From NCBI GenBank assembly GCA_964496695.1, contig CAZCBE010000002.1, forward strand, positions 129,071-193,070: a DNA stretch of 64,000 nt. Reading direction: 5' to 3'. The notes beneath the pieces were generated by a model that was not told where the DNA came from, ran no database searches, and worked only from the letters and a program-made list of their open reading frames with translations. Shown in pieces: positions 6,985-14,887 of this stretch (position 1 is the first letter of the stretch; every line of letters begins with the position of its first letter). The position numbers and the translations under genes are program-made. The stretch comes from SXTU01 sp964496695 (GTDB lineage: Bacteria; Verrucomicrobiota; Verrucomicrobiia; Limisphaerales; SXTU01).

Positions 6985-8331
6985 ATGATCACCGCCCAGT
7001 CCCGTCGCCGCTTCTTCCGCAGTTCCGCTGCTTTGTCTGTGCTTGGGGTTGGCGGGGAAATCTTCGTGCCCCGGCTGCGCGCCGCGTCCCCACTCTCGCC
7101 GCCGAATGAGAGAATTCAGAAGGCCCGTGAAGTCGGCCTGTCCGTGCTCAAGCCCAGCCAGCGGGACCTGGATTACGGAATGCGTCTCCATGACGAGTCG
7201 CTGGTGTTCGAGAGCTATGGCTTCGCGCCGCGGGCGGCGTTGGACGGCGCGAAGTTCACGGACTTCGCCCAGTCAGGGGCCACTGAACCGGAACTTGCCG
7301 ATCTGCGCGAGGAAATGAGCATGACGCGTTGGGCCACCGACGCGGGTGAGCGAAAGGAATTTCTCGAAGCCTTCCGCGCGGCCGGAGTCACCTGCATTTT
7401 CCAGAACACGGGCGAGGAGGGCAGCGATCCCTTGCGGCTCATCAAGCGCCTTGCGCGCTTCACCTATGCCACGGACTTGGCGCGGGAGGATTGTTTCAAG
7501 GCCGCGCGGCCCGATGACATCGTCGCTGCCAAGCAGGCCGGCAAGGTATGCCTTTGCTTCACGACGAACGGCGTGCCGCTGCGCCAGCAGTGGGAAAGCG
7601 TGCGCGATGAACTGCGGCTCATCCGCATCTTTCAGGAACTGGGAGTGCGCATGATGCACCTTACCTACAACCGTCGGAATCCCCTCGGCGACGGGGCAGG
7701 GGAGCCGAACGACGGCGGCCTTTCGGACTTCGGTCATGCGGCGGTGGCGGAGATGAACCGGCTCGGCATGATTGTGGACGTGGCGCACTCGGGCTGGCGC
7801 ACGAGCCTCGAAGCGGCGAAGGCCTCGAAGAAGCCGATGGTGGCCAGCCACACCACCTGTGGCGGACTCTACCAGCACTTTCGCGGCAAGCCCGACGCCA
7901 CGGTGAAGGCGATCTGTGACACCGGCGGGCTGATTGGCATCTGCTGCATCCCGCGCTTCCTCGGGGCCAACGGCGACCTTGGTACGTTCCTCGATCACCT
8001 TGACTATGCCGTGAAGAAGTTCGGTGCGGACCATGTGGCCATCGGGCCGGACATCGCCTACACCTCGCGCAATGATGAGGCCGAGCGGGCGAAGGTGCCG
8101 AAGCGCAAGGATGGCTTCTCACCGGTCTCCGCTGCCGGCGCACGGTGGGAGCATCTGTGGCCGGCCGATGATTATCGCCCCAAACCGCACGCGGATCAGA
8201 GCCTCGCGTGGACTAACTGGCCGCTCTACACGGTCGGCCTCGTGCAGCGCGGGCACAGTGACGCGACGATACGGAAGATTCTGGGCGAGAATGTGCTGCG
8301 GGTGGTGCGGGCGAATTTCACCGGGGTGTAA
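6985..8331 (+). CDS. Membrane dipeptidase, peptidase M19 family, Tat-exported
   Basis: M19 enzymes are zinc dipeptidases (renal dipeptidase type), and bacterial members act on short or D-containing dipeptides. The 448-residue protein starts with a Tat-type signal, SRRRFFRSSAALSVLG. The catalytic domain is recognisable from MIVDVAHSGWRTS, PMVASHTTCGGLYQHFRGK and DHVAIGPDIAYTSR, which carry the family's metal and substrate His/Asp residues. The first metal site expected near the N-terminus is less clear (GMRLHDES). The ATG at 6985 gives a complete signal peptide. It is a lone gene between repeats. Confidence 0.83.
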   Translation: MITAQSRRRFFRSSAALSVLGVGGEIFVPRLRAASPLSPPNERIQKAREVGLSVLKPSQRDLDYGMRLHDESLVFESYGFAPRAALDGAKFTDFAQSGATEPELADLREEMSMTRWATDAGERKEFLEAFRAAGVTCIFQNTGEEGSDPLRLIKRLARFTYATDLAREDCFKAARPDDIVAAKQAGKVCLCFTTNGVPLRQQWESVRDELRLIRIFQELGVRMMHLTYNRRNPLGDGAGEPNDGGLSDFGHAAVAEMNRLGMIVDVAHSGWRTSLEAAKASKKPMVASHTTCGGLYQHFRGKPDATVKAICDTGGLIGICCIPRFLGANGDLGTFLDHLDYAVKKFGADHVAIGPDIAYTSRNDEAERAKVPKRKDGFSPVSAAGARWEHLWPADDYRPKPHADQSLAWTNWPLYTVGLVQRGHSDATIRKILGENVLRVVRANFTGV

Positions 8332-8388
8332 TACCAATATAATGGAAATAAAATGGTCGAGTCCCCGCAGCAGGCAGTTGAACGCGCG

Positions 8389-8524
8389 CTCCCTCACCCC
8401 GCCCCTCTCCCGCTGGGAGAGGGAGCCACGTAGGCCGCGACGATTGGCAAGAGCGCATTCCCTGGACACGTTGCGTCGAAGATTTCTCCCTCTCCCAGCG
8501 GGAGAGGGCTGGGGTGAGGGAGAG
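8389..8524. repeat. Inverted-repeat element, class 4 (CCCTCTCCC hairpins)
   Basis: The left arm has the hairpin CCCTCTCCCGCTGGGAGAGG (from about 8403); the right arm repeats it in inverse order and ends GGGGTGAGGGAGAG. A second copy is at 11863-11994. Half copies are recognisable at the N gap (3848-3875) and inside the cysteine desulfurase gene at 36838-36885. It occupies the middle of the 373-base gap between the dipeptidase and the glycosidase; nothing else is seen there. Confidence 0.82.
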
Positions 8525-8704
8525 TGGCCACGAAGCTCGGCAGGTTCCGTTTTACCAAACCGTTTCCATAGAAGTTACCACACGGCAGGCGCGAGGCCGT
8601 CCATCGCTTCGATGGTGAAGCTGTCTTGGTTTGCTTAACCGCACTCGGACGGTGGGGCGGCCTAAATTCCATGCGCCTCCGGGAGCGTCGCGGGAGCCAG
8701 GATA

Positions 8705-9793
8705 CTACGAAATCGGCTCGGCCACCGCCGTCCCAATCCCCGTCGCGCCGTAGCCGTTGCCGCAGTAGAAGAGGCGCAGCTTGCCGCCCTCGCGCACGAC
8801 GTGGGGATACTCGACCATCTTGTTCTCCCAGGCGGCCTTGCCGGGTGCGAGCGCGAGGTTTTCACCTGGTTCGCCGCGCTGCCAGTTGAGGCCATCGTCG
8901 CTCGCCGCCTCGCAGATGGAGTAGGCGCCGAACTTGGTGCCGATGCCTGCGTAGATCGCCCGCCAGCCGCGTTCCGTCTTCCAGACATTGAGCGCGATGG
9001 TGGCGGCGTTTTCATACTCGGCCTCGCGGCGTGGGCGCAGGATCACCCGCTTGTCCGTCCACTTCAGCCCATCCGTCGAGTGGGCGATGACGGCCTGCTT
9101 GGCCTGATCCACGGTGAGGTCCTTGCTCGGCGTGCCGGTGGCGAGCGTGTAGTGCATGCGGTAGAGTTTGCTGCCGTCCGGCTGGGGCACTTCGGTGATC
9201 GGACCGCCGCCGGCGATGCCCCGGTTGTTGGGCCATTCGTCGAAGCCGTCGCCCAGCAGCACCGGTTCATCCGTGTGGCGTTTCCAGTTGCGGAGGTCAT
9301 CGCTGACGGCCAGGCCGATGCCGCGGAACGACTGCAACCCGGCACCCGTCCGGGCGCGGCCCGTGTAGTAGAGATGCCACTTCCCGCCGATGCGATGCAC
9401 ACAGGGCAGCACGCACCACGTCTCGTCGAAGCTGTCCTTGGCGCCAAGCTCGAAGAGCGGCCCATGGCGCTTCCACTCGGCGACGTTGTCCACCGGACAG
9501 GTGGCGAGGCAGATGCGCCGGTTGCCCTTGGCATCCGCACCCGCGTAGTAGAGCCAATACTCGCCTTCGCGCGTGAGGACGAACGGGTTCATACAGCAGC
9601 CAACATCGAACGCGCCGCCGCGCGGCGGCAGGATGGGGTTCCGCGCATCCCGCTGCCAGGCGTGGACGCGGAAGGGCTGGGGCTTGTCCGCCGCGAAACC
9701 GGGCAGACCGGAGCCGCCTACGACGGTCAGGCTGGTCAAAGTGGCGCGTTGCAGAAAACTCCGGCGATCAAGCCTGGGCGAGCTGAGGTTCAT
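8705..9793 (-). CDS. Tat-exported five-bladed beta-propeller glycosidase-like protein (GH43/GH32/GH130 superfamily)
   Basis: The protein has 362 residues and begins with a Tat signal (LDRRSFLQRATLTSLTVVGG). Repeated blades with aromatic/Asp motifs follow: EYWLYYAGAD, KWHLYYTGRAR, LYRMHYTLATG, WRAIYAGIGTKF and LRLFYCGNGYG. This is the pattern of glycosyl-hydrolase five-bladed propellers common in PVC bacteria. An early NPF (MNPFVLTREG) and an ETWCVLPCVHR segment would be at the substrate pocket. The exact GH family and the sugar cannot be told by eye, and the catalytic acids are not assigned. Confidence 0.7.
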   Translation of the reverse strand: MNLSSPRLDRRSFLQRATLTSLTVVGGSGLPGFAADKPQPFRVHAWQRDARNPILPPRGGAFDVGCCMNPFVLTREGEYWLYYAGADAKGNRRICLATCPVDNVAEWKRHGPLFELGAKDSFDETWCVLPCVHRIGGKWHLYYTGRARTGAGLQSFRGIGLAVSDDLRNWKRHTDEPVLLGDGFDEWPNNRGIAGGGPITEVPQPDGSKLYRMHYTLATGTPSKDLTVDQAKQAVIAHSTDGLKWTDKRVILRPRREAEYENAATIALNVWKTERGWRAIYAGIGTKFGAYSICEAASDDGLNWQRGEPGENLALAPGKAAWENKMVEYPHVVREGGKLRLFYCGNGYGATGIGTAVAEPIS

Positions 9794-9878
9794 GGGCCAA
9801 GTGATAGCGCACCGTGGGCGGGAAGTGAAACAAGGGAATTGTGTGGGCGCACTCGGGGGCGCATCCGCGCACTGCCCC

Positions 9879-9983
9879 GGAGCGCGGCACTCCGGGCCGC
9901 AGCGGCAACCCTGCAGAACGGGCTGCGGAGCTTCCCAAGCCTTTCCCTGCTGCCAGCCGCTGCGGCCCAGCGGGCCGCGCTCC
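9879..9983. repeat. Paired hairpin element, class 2 (GGAG foot)
   Basis: GGAGCGCGGCACTCCGGGCC begins at 9879 and the mirror arm ends in GGGCCGCGCTCC at 9983. The spacer contains the same CTGCTGCCAGCCGCTGCGG block as the copies at 6249 and 23521. It is the first of three elements that fill the 571-base gap 9794-10364. Confidence 0.82.
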
Positions 9984-10075
9984 GCCGTCGTGCGGGGGCG
10001 GTGTCAAGATGCGCCCCGCACTCGGCCGCTGGGAAGGTTGGACGCATCCATGCATTGCCCCGGTTTCGTCCCGCC

Positions 10076-10124
10076 GGGCAAGCGAGGACGCCTGCGGCAC
10101 GGCCGGCCAGAGGCCGGCGATACG
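10076..10124 (-). repeat. Hairpin element, class 2b, half copy (GTAT foot)
   Basis: On the minus strand, GTATC is followed by GCCGGCCTCTGGCCGGC (perfect 7-bp stem, TCT loop) and then a second imperfect hairpin ending in GCTTGC. It corresponds to one half of the composite elements at 24175-24267 and 43088-43179, with the foot mutated from GTAG to GTAT. Confidence 0.7.
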
Positions 10125-10144
10125 GATCGCCGGCGTCCGCCCCC

Positions 10145-10250
10145 GGAGCGCGGGTCTGTGGCACGCAGCGGCCTCCCTCGTCTGCTGCCATTCGTGTAGG
10201 CCAGCGGGACGGAGGTTCGAACATTGCTGCGGGTCACAGACCCGCGCTCC
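10145..10250. repeat. Paired hairpin element, class 2, diverged copy
   Basis: The right arm read on the minus strand is GGAGC followed by the perfect hairpin GCGGGTC-TGT-GACCCGC. The left arm at 10145 has the same foot with a damaged stem. The stem bases differ from the other class 2 copies but pairing is kept in the right arm, as expected if the structure is what is selected. Confidence 0.75.
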
Positions 10251-10364
10251 ATCGGCTGTCGGGGCGGTGTCGAGATGCGCCCGATTGGATGCGCGGCCGG
10301 TCCTTCCGCTTGCTTTCGCTATTTTTTTCAGGTGTCCTATCCACATCCGAATCAGCGCCACCGT

Positions 10365-11726
10365 GTGAAAACCGCCCTCGTCATTGACGACGACCCCATC
10401 GTGCTCACGGTGATCGCGCGCACCTTGCAGGACGCCGGCTGGCGCGTGCTCAAGGCGGACGATGGCGACAAGGGCGTTGAGCTGGCAGTCGAGCACCGGC
10501 CCGATGTCATCGTCAGTGACCTGCTCATGCCGCGGTTCAACGGGTATCAGGTTTGCCGCGCGATCCGCTCGGACCAGGCCTATTTCCCACAGCCGCGCAT
10601 CGTCGTCATCTCCAGCAGCAACTACGCGGCGGACCGCACCAACTCGCTGGATGCCGGCGCGGACGACTTCCTGCTCAAGCCCATCAAGCCTGCCGAGTTG
10701 CTGCACGTTCTGGATCTCGAAGGAGGCACCACGTTCATCCGCAAGACTCCGGCGATCAGCAAGGGGCCGACGCCGCCCGACACCACTTACTTTCGCCGGG
10801 CCATTGGCAATCCGCCCACCGTGCATTTCTGGGGTGTGCGCGGCTCCATCGCCACGCCGGGGGATTCCACGTTGAAGTATGGCGGAAACACCACCTGCAT
10901 CGAGGTGCGTGCCGACGGTGAGTTGATCGTGCTAGATGCGGGCACGGGCATTCGCAACCTCGGGCGCAAGCTGGCGGCGGAGTTCAAGACCCAGCCCATC
11001 GCGGTGTCCATCCTCATTTCGCACACGCACTGGGACCACATCCAGGGCTTCCCGTTTTTCATCCCCGCCTACAGCCCGCACAACCAGATCCGCATCATGG
11101 GCTATGAGGGGGCGCGCATTGGCCTGCAGAGCGTGCTGACCAGCCAGATGGAAAGCCCCTTCTTCCCGGTCTCGATGCAGCAGATGCCCGGCTACCTGCA
11201 GGTCGAGGAACTGAAGGAACTGCAGTTCAACATCGGCAAGGTGAAGGTGACTGCGGCGTTCATGAACCATCCCGGCATCTGCGTCGGCTATCGGCTGGAG
11301 ACCAGCGGGGGTTCCATCGCGTTCCTGCCGGACAACGAGCCGCATTCGCGCCTCCGCATGGCCCCCGTCACGGACAGCGCGCAGTCCTACGAGGTCCTGG
11401 CCTTCGCGCAGAAGCAGGATGAAAAGCTAATTGATTTCATCCGCGACTGCGACGTGGTCATCATGGACTCGCAATACGACGCGGCGGAATACAAGTCGCA
11501 CATCGGCTGGGGCCACACTTGCGTGGATGACGCGGTGGCGCTCGCGGTCATTGCGAAGGTGAAGAAGCTCTTCCTCTTCCACCACGATCCCGACCATGAC
11601 GACGCCAAGGTGGAGAGCATGGCCGAGTGGGCCCGGGAACTCGCCGCGATCCACGGCAGCAACCTCGACGTGGACGCCGCCCGTGAGGGCGTGGAGGTGG
11701 TGCTGAACCAGTCGCAGGCGAGGTGA
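10365..11726 (+). CDS. Response-regulator receiver fused to a metallo-beta-lactamase/phosphodiesterase domain
   Basis: Residues 1 to about 125 form a receiver domain: acidic pocket VIDDDP, phospho-acceptor Asp in VIVSDLLMP, and the conserved Lys in FLLKPIKP. A linker leads to a metallo-beta-lactamase fold from about residue 155 with VHFWGVRGSIATPG, the metal motif SHTHWDHIQGFPFF, MNHPGICVGYRLE, and WGHTCVDDAVALA. The second domain resembles the phosphodiesterase-like branch that is often attached to signalling modules. The whole is 453 residues. GTG at 10365 places the receiver at the N-terminus; the longer frame upstream crosses a repeat. No cognate kinase gene is adjacent. Confidence 0.82.
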   Translation: MKTALVIDDDPIVLTVIARTLQDAGWRVLKADDGDKGVELAVEHRPDVIVSDLLMPRFNGYQVCRAIRSDQAYFPQPRIVVISSSNYAADRTNSLDAGADDFLLKPIKPAELLHVLDLEGGTTFIRKTPAISKGPTPPDTTYFRRAIGNPPTVHFWGVRGSIATPGDSTLKYGGNTTCIEVRADGELIVLDAGTGIRNLGRKLAAEFKTQPIAVSILISHTHWDHIQGFPFFIPAYSPHNQIRIMGYEGARIGLQSVLTSQMESPFFPVSMQQMPGYLQVEELKELQFNIGKVKVTAAFMNHPGICVGYRLETSGGSIAFLPDNEPHSRLRMAPVTDSAQSYEVLAFAQKQDEKLIDFIRDCDVVIMDSQYDAAEYKSHIGWGHTCVDDAVALAVIAKVKKLFLFHHDPDHDDAKVESMAEWARELAAIHGSNLDVDAAREGVEVVLNQSQAR

Positions 11727-11735
11727 GTTTCCCGC

Positions 11736-11783
11736 GTAGCGCAAGCCTCTGGCTTGCCGTATCGCCGGCGCCCGCGCCGGCTC
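11736..11783 (+). repeat. Hairpin element, class 2b (GTAG foot), half copy
   Basis: GTAGC at 11736 is followed by the perfect hairpin GCAAGCC-TCT-GGCTTGC (11741-11757) and a second hairpin GCCGGCGCCCGCGCCGGC. It stands 10 bases past the REC-MBL stop codon and may also act as its terminator. Confidence 0.82.
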
Positions 11784-11862
11784 GTGGGGCGCACGAAGCA
11801 CGCACATTATCCCACACAGGGGGATAGTTTGATGAAACGGAGCGTGCGGAATTGCGTGGCCG

Positions 11863-11994
11863 CTCTCCCTCACCCCAGCCCTCTCCCGCTGGGAGAGGGA
11901 GCCACGCAGTCCGCCTCGGTTAGCAAGGTGCAGCCATGGGACACGTTGCTGCCGAAGATCCTCACTCTCCCAGCGGGAGAGGGCCGGGATGAGA
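11863..11994. repeat. Inverted-repeat element, class 4
   Basis: This is a second copy of the element at 8389-8524: a CCCTCTCCCGCTGGGAGAGG arm at 11879, a spacer with a conserved GGGACACGTTGC block, and an inverted arm ending CGGGATGAG. It lies in the 529-base gap 11727-12255, which otherwise holds only other repeats. Confidence 0.82.
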
Positions 11995-12048
11995 ATTCGC
12001 GGAATGAAAGCTTCGTGCCTCGAACCCCTGAACCACGGTGGACGAGAG

Positions 12049-12122
12049 GGATTTTAGGCAGGAAAATTAAGGGCAGGAAGATCTTCTCTCCCAATTTTCC
12101 TGCCACCAATTTTCCTGCCAAA
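12049..12122. repeat. Inverted repeat with iterated GGCAGGAAAATT units
   Basis: The left side reads GGCAGGAAAATTAAGGGCAGG and the right side carries two AATTTTCCTGCC units about 15 bases apart, so the arms are built from an iterated 14-15-bp unit. It is AT-richer than its surroundings. I see no gene in it. Confidence 0.7.
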
Positions 12123-12211
12123 ACTTCGGTTCATGAGGAGGGAGAGCGCGCTCAATGGCCACGGCGGGGATTCGCCCTGTGCATTCCATGGTTGGTATTG
12201 CTTGGGCGCGC

Positions 12212-12259
12212 TGGCCGGCGCGGACGCCGGCGGCACGGCAAGCCGGAGGCTTGCGCTAC
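12212..12259 (-). repeat. Hairpin element, class 2b (GTAG foot), half copy supplying a stop codon
   Basis: Read on the minus strand, GTAGC (foot at 12259-12256) leads into GCAAGCC-TCC-GGCTTGC and then GCCGGCG-TCC-GCGCCGGC. The TAG of the foot is exactly the stop codon of the decahaem cytochrome gene. Confidence 0.83.
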
Positions 12260-13959
12260 GGGCCCGGCTTGGTGGCGTGCTGGTGGGGATGCGCGCTGCC
12301 GTGGACCGTGTGGTAGTTGTGGCAGGTGGAGCAGCTTTGGGAGACGCCGCCGGCCGGGCTGTGGCATTCCGTGCAGCTCTGCTTGGTGGGCAGCATGATG
12401 TCCGCCGTGCTGCGGCTGAACTTGGCGGTATGGCACTCGGTGCAGGTCATGATGGCGTGCTTGGCGTGGTGAAATTCCCCGCGAACGAGCCAGCGGTCCG
12501 GCGTGGAAACCCGGGCGATTTGCGGCAGTCCATCCGCGCCGCCGCTCTTCACCTCGTGACAATACGCGCAGCCGGCGAAGCGCGCCCGCGCGGAGACGGT
12601 GCCGCCGCCCGCGCCGGCCGCGAGCTGCCTGGACGGGTCGCTGGCGAAGAAGACCTGCTGCTCCAGATTCTCACCGCTGAAGATCCGTTCGCGGAGCTGG
12701 CGCATCTGCTCGGTGACGAACTTCTCCGTGTCCGCCTGCGCGGTCACTCCTTGGCGGCGGGCGAGGTCGGCGTATTGGGTCGGGAGGCTGCGGAGGTAGG
12801 CGCGCACGCCGGCCGGGTCGCCATGGGGGACGCGCATCTGCGGGTTGCGGGCGTCGAACTGGAGCGCGTGACAAGTCTGGCAGTTCTTCGCGAACGTCAC
12901 GGGCTGGAAGTGGGCCGCCGCCGCGTCGGGCTTGTGGCAGTCGGCGCAGGCCAGGGGCTGCCCGCCAAGCTTGACCAGGTCGGAAAGGTGGAGCGCGTGG
13001 TTGAAGTTGAGCGTGTTGGTGTCCTTCAGCCGCTGCTGATGCACCTGAAACTCGGGGTGATCCGCCGCGAAGGACGTGAACACCGCGGTGTAGCCCTGCT
13101 CGGGACGCGGCACATGGAAGAGCACGCGGCCTTCGGCCTGACGGAAGTTGAACGCGGAGGCCGGCAGCTTTTCCCCCGTCCGAAGCGACGCCTCCATCTC
13201 GCTGGCGTTGCCGTGGCAGGAGAGGCATTCCGTGTCCGCCGGCGCGGGCATCCGGCCCCGGCCCTGATGCTCGCGGTGGCACGCCGAGCAGGAGTGGTCC
13301 CGGATGACATTGGGCTGATGGAATTTGTGCCCCGGATGGCAGGCGAGGCAGTTGCGGTCTATCTCGGTCATCCCGCCCGCCGTGACGGTGTGCAGCCGGT
13401 GCGGCTCCAGCGGTCCGGGCTGGGCCCGGAAGGCGGTGCGCACCCACTCGCGGAGGTCGCCATGCGCGGCGGTATGGCAGGCCGCACAGCCGTCCTCGCC
13501 GGGCCGGGAGTGCTTCAACTGCGAGAAGACGATGCCATGGTGGTGCGAGGAAACTGGTCCCGCCGAGATGAACCGCCACTGCCACGGGCCAAAGAAGCCG
13601 ATCAACAGCACCGCAAGCGTGGCGGCGGTGACCGCGACGCACAGGCGGCCGCGCTGGCCGCGGAGCGTGCGGCGGGGCTGGCACTTGGGGATGGGGCACG
13701 CGCAACCGCCATCGGGCAGCGGGCCGTTGGAGCAGGGGCCGCCATGTTCCTTTGGGCGGGTGCAGCGCCAGCGGCCCTTGGGCTCGCCTTCCAGCTTTTC
13801 CAGCACTGGCCGGCACTCGGCCGTGGCCCGGCAGGTGCCGGAAGGCGAGGGGCCGACGCGGCAGGGGCAGCCGTCACACGCCCAGCCGCACTCCCAATTC
13901 TGATTGGGCCGCTCATAGCGGCTCCGGTCGAAATCAGGTGATGGGAGCTGGTCTTTCAA
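12256..13959 (-). CDS. Membrane-anchored decahaem c-type cytochrome with Cys-rich N-terminal domain
   Basis: The 567-residue protein has ten CxxCH haem motifs, starting near residues 158, 204, 224, 245, 338, 360, 464, 506, 529 and 543. It has one membrane segment at about 106-125 (VAVTAATLAVLLIGFFGPW). Before that segment lies a soluble region of about 100 residues with eleven Cys, including CGWACDGCPC and CACPIPKC, which would face the cytoplasm. Additional His residues (SSHHHG, HHAKH, HALHL) could be distal ligands. The c haems would sit outside the membrane. It is the last gene of the minus-strand redox operon, 91 bases after the b-type protein. Its TAG stop comes from a repeat foot. Confidence 0.85.
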   Translation of the reverse strand: MKDQLPSPDFDRSRYERPNQNWECGWACDGCPCRVGPSPSGTCRATAECRPVLEKLEGEPKGRWRCTRPKEHGGPCSNGPLPDGGCACPIPKCQPRRTLRGQRGRLCVAVTAATLAVLLIGFFGPWQWRFISAGPVSSHHHGIVFSQLKHSRPGEDGCAACHTAAHGDLREWVRTAFRAQPGPLEPHRLHTVTAGGMTEIDRNCLACHPGHKFHQPNVIRDHSCSACHREHQGRGRMPAPADTECLSCHGNASEMEASLRTGEKLPASAFNFRQAEGRVLFHVPRPEQGYTAVFTSFAADHPEFQVHQQRLKDTNTLNFNHALHLSDLVKLGGQPLACADCHKPDAAAAHFQPVTFAKNCQTCHALQFDARNPQMRVPHGDPAGVRAYLRSLPTQYADLARRQGVTAQADTEKFVTEQMRQLRERIFSGENLEQQVFFASDPSRQLAAGAGGGTVSARARFAGCAYCHEVKSGGADGLPQIARVSTPDRWLVRGEFHHAKHAIMTCTECHTAKFSRSTADIMLPTKQSCTECHSPAGGVSQSCSTCHNYHTVHGSAHPHQHATKPGP

Positions 13960-14050
13960 GCCCGTTCAAAATGGAAATGGGAAAGCCGCCGTGACCCCGG
14001 CGCGCCAGGGGCGCCCGCCTGATGGTTTGGCGTTTCACGTTTCATGCGAT

Positions 14051-14887
14051 TCACCGGGCTCCGGCGGAGAAGCCATAGACCAGCACGATGTGCGCGATGG
14101 TCCAGAGCATCAGGCTGTAGGTGAAGGGGATGTGGATGAAGAGCCACAGGCGCAGCGTGAGCTGGAGCGCGTGCTGGTAGTCCAGGCCGTCTTTCTGGCG
14201 CACCAGCGCGACGAGCTGCACGACGACCTTGCGCTCCTGCTCGTTGAGAAACCGGTTCAGATCGCCAAGGTCGTGGAGCAGCGCGTTGAGCGGCAGCCGG
14301 ATTTCAAAGAGGTGGGAGAGGAAGTTTTTGGGTCCTTCAAAGAACGGGTGGAGCCGACGGGTGTAGAATTCCGCAATGGTGGCGGACTTCGCCTCGGCGA
14401 CGGAACCCAGGGCCAGCGCCTCCGCCTGCTCGCGGAGCTGGCGGTTGACGATGGGGATGCGCTCGAAGGGGACTTCGCCGCCGCGCGCGGTCAGGCGTTT
14501 GGGCCAGCCGCGCGAGATGAAGATGCCCAGCACGCCGCTCACCATGACGATGGCGTAGAGCACCGTGAGGACGAGTTCAAACCACCCGGAAGGCCAGCGC
14601 AGGCGGGCATGCAGCATGAACAGCACGCCGGTGAAGGCCCCTGCGTAAAGATGGAACTCCAGCCAGACTTCCGAACGGCCCAGCGGCAGGTAGGGGATTT
14701 TTTTGAACCAGTTGTAGCCGGTCAGCAGCAGCATCACGGCAAACAGCAGCCATCCGCTGAGGTAGGCCGAGCGCGTGGTCGCGCCCGCCCAGACGACGTA
14801 GGCGGACGCCACGGCGACACTGGCCGCCACCAGCAGGCTGCCCCAGAGCAAACGGCGGCGGAGGAAGCCTTTCATCGCTGGAGCCAC
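14051..14887 (-). CDS. Polytopic membrane protein with two HX13H pairs, putative dihaem b cytochrome
   Basis: The protein has 278 residues and about five hydrophobic helices: near 11-31, 41-60, 75-93, 98-122 and 245-272. Two helices each carry a pair of His separated by 13 residues (HLYAGAFTGVLFMLH and HIPFTYSLMLWTIAH), the spacing used to hold two b haems in cytochrome b type proteins. A soluble loop of roughly 110 residues separates the fourth and fifth helices. I do not recognise a named family. Its start overlaps the end of the upstream Fe-S gene by 16 bases, so the two are almost certainly co-translated. A role passing electrons from the Fe-S protein to the decahaem cytochrome is inferred from this order. 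Confidence 0.7.
   Translation of the reverse strand: MAPAMKGFLRRRLLWGSLLVAASVAVASAYVVWAGATTRSAYLSGWLLFAVMLLLTGYNWFKKIPYLPLGRSEVWLEFHLYAGAFTGVLFMLHARLRWPSGWFELVLTVLYAIVMVSGVLGIFISRGWPKRLTARGGEVPFERIPIVNRQLREQAEALALGSVAEAKSATIAEFYTRRLHPFFEGPKNFLSHLFEIRLPLNALLHDLGDLNRFLNEQERKVVVQLVALVRQKDGLDYQHALQLTLRLWLFIHIPFTYSLMLWTIAHIVLVYGFSAGAR

Noticed and set aside
12133..13941. Long plus-strand ORF opposite the decahaem cytochrome
   Set aside because: The minus strand has ten CxxCH motifs in one frame; the plus-strand protein is low-complexity Val/Ala/Gly/Arg sequence.
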